Positions 5,791 to 7,152 of a stretch of 7,152 nucleotides of DNA are shown here, piece after piece; within the stretch, counting starts at the first letter, position 1; each line of letters starts with the position of its first letter. The stretch covers positions 1 through 7,152 of the forward strand of contig JBBRLA010000455.1 of NCBI GenBank assembly GCA_038231615.1. The letters are read 5' to 3'. This stretch comes from JBBRLA01 sp038231615. Lineage in GTDB: Bacteria; Myxococcota_A; Polyangia; Palsa-1104; JAEUJZ01. The translations under genes and the position numbers were made by a program. Below the pieces are notes generated by a model. It was given only the letters and a program-made list of their open reading frames with translations. It did no database searches and had not been told where the DNA came from.

Positions 5791-5919
5791 AGGAACCGCG
5801 GTGCCTACGGCGCTTCGCGAGCCAGGAACCGCGGCGCCTACGGCGCTTCGCGAGCCAGGAACCGTGGTGCCTACGGCGCTTCGCGAGCCAGGAACCGCGG
5901 CGCCTACGGCGCTTCGCGA
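5791..5919. repeat. family-A tandem array: four units of 33 bp (last one incomplete)
   Basis: Units begin at 5791, 5824, 5857 and 5890, each with AGGAACCG at the left and the core GCCTACGGCGCTTCGCGA. The units differ only at one or two positions (C/T changes in GCGG, GTGG, GGCGCC, GGTGCC). The core GGCGCCTACGGCGC can form a 5-bp stem with a TAC loop, so four consecutive hairpins are possible on either strand. The fourth unit departs from the pattern after 5919 into TCGATGA, exactly the flank also found beside the solitary copy near 1660. The array fills most of the space between the two convergent genes and its last unit supplies the GNAT stop codon (5904-5906). The unit length is a multiple of three, but translation of the array in any frame gives only Arg/Gly-rich low-complexity sequence. 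Confidence 0.95.
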
Positions 5920-6719
5920 TCGATGAAGACCCGCACCTCGGCCACGGGGACAAAGCCCAGCCGCAGGAGGATCGGCCGGGACATCGAACTGGCCTGGGTG
6001 ACCAGCATCGGCGTCCCCCGGCGCACCGCCTCGTCCCAGCGGGCCCACACCAGCGCCCGGTAGGCCCCCGCCCCCCGGGCATCGGAAAGCGTCGCGCCCC
6101 CGCTGAGCACCACACCCGCCGGGGTCAGGGTGGCATCCGCCGCCGCCACCGCCCGCCCGTCGATCAGCGCCAGGTAGCGCTCCCAGGTGTCGGTTGCCTG
6201 GTAGCGGGCGAAGTCGCGCTCGGCCTCCGCCTCGGCCTCGTCGGGGTCGGCAAGCGCCTCCTGGCCGAAGCACAGGCGGAAGATGTCAGTGCTCCTCCGA
6301 TAGTCGGCCTCCGCCTCGACCGGCCGCACCTCCACGGCGGCAGGGCGCTCGGCGGCGGGGGGTGCGGCAAGGACCATCCCGGTAGCCACCGGTTCGGGCT
6401 CGTCGGGGGTCATCCCCAGGGCCAGCAGGCGCTCGCACAGGTCCGGCGGCGTCGACGAGGGCCCCACCTCCCAGGTGGCGCTGGTCCGGCCGTGCTCGCG
6501 CAGGAGCTGGCGCACTTCGGCCACCGCCGCGGCCACCTGGTCCGGGCGCAGGCGCAGGCGCTGCACGATGTTGAAGTGCGGGTCCATCCCCGGCGCCAGC
6601 GTCACCACGTGGCTCTCGCTCATGAGGCGCAGGTCCCCCAGGCGCAGGGGCAGATGGGTATTCAGGTCCTCGGCCATGCGCAAGACCGCATCGGGGAACC
6701 GGGGGGACGCGGGCGGCAT
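5904..6719 (-). CDS. GNAT-family N-acetyltransferase with N-terminal degenerate domain
   Basis: The product is 271 residues from the ATG at 6719. The C-terminal half (about 128-268) is a GNAT domain: VRPVEAEADYRRSTDIFRLCF opens it, WERYLALIDGRAVAAADATL and GVVLSGGATLSDARGAG follow, with the acetyl-CoA pyrophosphate-binding loop at ARGAGAYRAL (214-223). It ends TQASSMSRPILLRLGFVPV, the usual motif-B helix and last strand. The N-terminal 120 residues, including TWEVGPSSTPPDLCERLLALGM, look like the diverged half found in two-domain GNATs. The enzyme would transfer an acetyl group from acetyl-CoA to an amine; the substrate is unknown. The last residues, IDREAP, and the stop come from the family-A repeat. 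No strong Shine-Dalgarno precedes 6719; ATG at 6676 is an alternative. The frame is also open upstream through the family-B repeats, but that part is low-complexity. Confidence 0.85.
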   Translation of the reverse strand: MPPASPRFPDAVLRMAEDLNTHLPLRLGDLRLMSESHVVTLAPGMDPHFNIVQRLRLRPDQVAAAVAEVRQLLREHGRTSATWEVGPSSTPPDLCERLLALGMTPDEPEPVATGMVLAAPPAAERPAAVEVRPVEAEADYRRSTDIFRLCFGQEALADPDEAEAEAERDFARYQATDTWERYLALIDGRAVAAADATLTPAGVVLSGGATLSDARGAGAYRALVWARWDEAVRRGTPMLVTQASSMSRPILLRLGFVPVAEVRVFIDREAP

Positions 6720-6777
6720 GAGCGCATTGTCGCTCAGGCCGCGACGGGAAGCCAGATGGGGCGTCCGGGAAAGGCAA

Positions 6778-6816
6778 CCAGGTCCCCGGCCGGCGTTTTC
6801 CGGCTTCGGCTCCGTC
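6778..6816. repeat. family-B repeat, copy 1 (39 bp)
   Basis: This segment is identical over 39 bp to 6850-6888. Its centre is GCCGGCGTTTTCCGGC, in which GCCGG (6789-6793) can pair with CCGGC (6800-6804) around a CGTTTT loop. It lies upstream of the GNAT start in sequence with no other coding assignment. It is not similar to family A apart from being short, GC-rich and hairpin-forming. Confidence 0.9.
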
Positions 6817-6849
6817 TGCCAGGGTGGGCAGTGGGGCGGATCGGTGGTG

Positions 6850-6888
6850 CCAGGTCCCCGGCCGGCGTTTTCCGGCTTCGGCTCCGTC
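6850..6888. repeat. family-B repeat, copy 2 (39 bp)
   Basis: Exact copy of 6778-6816, starting 72 bp further on. The 33 bp between the copies are not part of the repeat, and the flanks differ on both sides. The spacing of 72 bp is a multiple of three, so on the minus strand both copies read TEPKPENAGRGP in the frame of the GNAT gene. I read this as non-coding because the surrounding sequence has no protein-like character. Confidence 0.9.
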
Positions 6889-6945
6889 GCGGGCTTTGGG
6901 GCCCTTGCGGATTGCCACCTCGTGCCATACATAAGTCTCCGCCCC

Positions 6946-7152
6946 ATGACTTCGCCTTCTGAAGAAGAACTGCCCGTCGGCGGCGCATCCACTGGATCCG
7001 GCCCCGGCTCTGACGCGGGCCCCGCCGACCTGCTGGAGGCCTCCCTGGACGCCGCGGTGAACGTGGTCTCCGCCAGGGAGGGGCTGGGCCGCCTGGTCAC
7101 GCTGCGCAAGCAGGGGCAGCCGCTGGTCCGGGTGCAGGGCTGCGAGGGGGCG
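6946..7152 (+). CDS. unrecognised protein, N-terminal 69 residues, partial at window end
   Basis: The frame starts at ATG 6946 and stays open to the last base. The first 25 residues are acidic and Gly/Ser/Pro-rich (MTSPSEEELPVGGASTGSG), typical of a disordered leader. After that comes an ordered-looking part, LLEASLDAAVNVVSAREGLGRLVTLRKQG, likely helical, then PLVRVQGCEGA. There is no signal peptide. No clear Shine-Dalgarno precedes the ATG. Too little is present to name a family. The opposite strand is also open through part of this region, so the call rests on the balanced composition of residues 26-60 and the divergent layout. Confidence 0.5.
   Translation, partial: MTSPSEEELPVGGASTGSGPGSDAGPADLLEASLDAAVNVVSAREGLGRLVTLRKQGQPLVRVQGCEGA

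Larger units (their letters stand above)
6720..6945. other. divergent intergenic region between GNAT and the gene starting at 6946
   Basis: Apart from the two family-B repeats nothing recognisable is present. Promoters for the GNAT gene (minus) and the following gene (plus) should lie here. A weak plus-strand candidate is TTGCGG at 6905-6910 with TACATA 17 bp later; it matches the consensus poorly. Confidence 0.35.

Noticed and set aside
5791..5919. CRISPR array
   Set aside because: The units are contiguous 33-bp tandem repeats with no variable spacers, and no cas genes are nearby.
4879..6063. A 394-codon plus-strand frame running through the secreted gene and the repeat array
   Set aside because: It overlaps the signal-peptide-bearing frame and its translation is Gly/Arg low complexity. 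The repeated RNRGAYGASRA peptide is just the 33-bp array read in one frame.
6720..7109. N-terminal extension of the GNAT protein up to position 7109
   Set aside because: The extension is low-complexity, contains the two family-B repeats, and lies antisense to the start of the gene at 6946. The GNAT fold is complete from 6719.

Overview
The window is high-GC DNA with long spurious open frames on both strands. The coding content points to a Gram-negative bacterium: one gene encodes a signal-peptide-bearing outer-membrane beta-barrel candidate, and another encodes a cysteine-rich secreted protein. A myxobacterial or other deltaproteobacterial-type genome would fit, but that is an inference from GC content and gene style, not from a marker gene.

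Layout. Positions 1-211 (minus) hold the C-terminal end of an IS3-type DDE transposase, cut by a stop codon and by the window edge. Positions 212-498 contain no convincing gene, only a 10-bp inverted repeat. A minus-strand block then runs, read from right to left: a zinc-ribbon/DUF898 (YjgN-type) membrane protein (4613-3534), an M48 metallopeptidase 3 nt downstream (3530-2439), a sigma-like glutathione S-transferase (about 2375-1638), an ABM-fold monooxygenase-like protein (1601-1290), and after a 130-nt gap a beta-barrel protein (1158-499). The first two are almost certainly one operon, and the next two may be read through from it. A short divergent intergenic region (4614-4709) separates this block from a plus-strand pair: a 70-residue protein of unknown function (4710-4922) whose stop overlaps a start of a cysteine-rich secreted protein (4925-5767). 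A GNAT acetyltransferase (6719-5904, minus) converges on that pair. A divergent, unrecognised gene starts at 6946 and leaves the window.

The most unusual content is two families of short GC-rich repeats with hairpin cores. Family A occurs as four tandem 33-bp units between the convergent genes (5791-5919) and as a single copy about 4 kb away (1628-1660). In both places it overlaps the 3' end of an unrelated gene (GNAT and GST) and supplies the same terminal residues, IDREAP, plus the stop codon. Family B is an exact 39-bp duplication (6778-6816 and 6850-6888) in front of the GNAT gene. Family A looks like a dispersed, possibly mobile REP-like element that rewrites C-termini. This is the best candidate in the window for something undescribed.

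No tRNA, rRNA, CRISPR array or recognisable phage or defence module was seen. Apart from the DUF898/M48 pair, the genes do not form an obvious single pathway; the block mixes cell-envelope functions with small-molecule detoxification-type enzymes.
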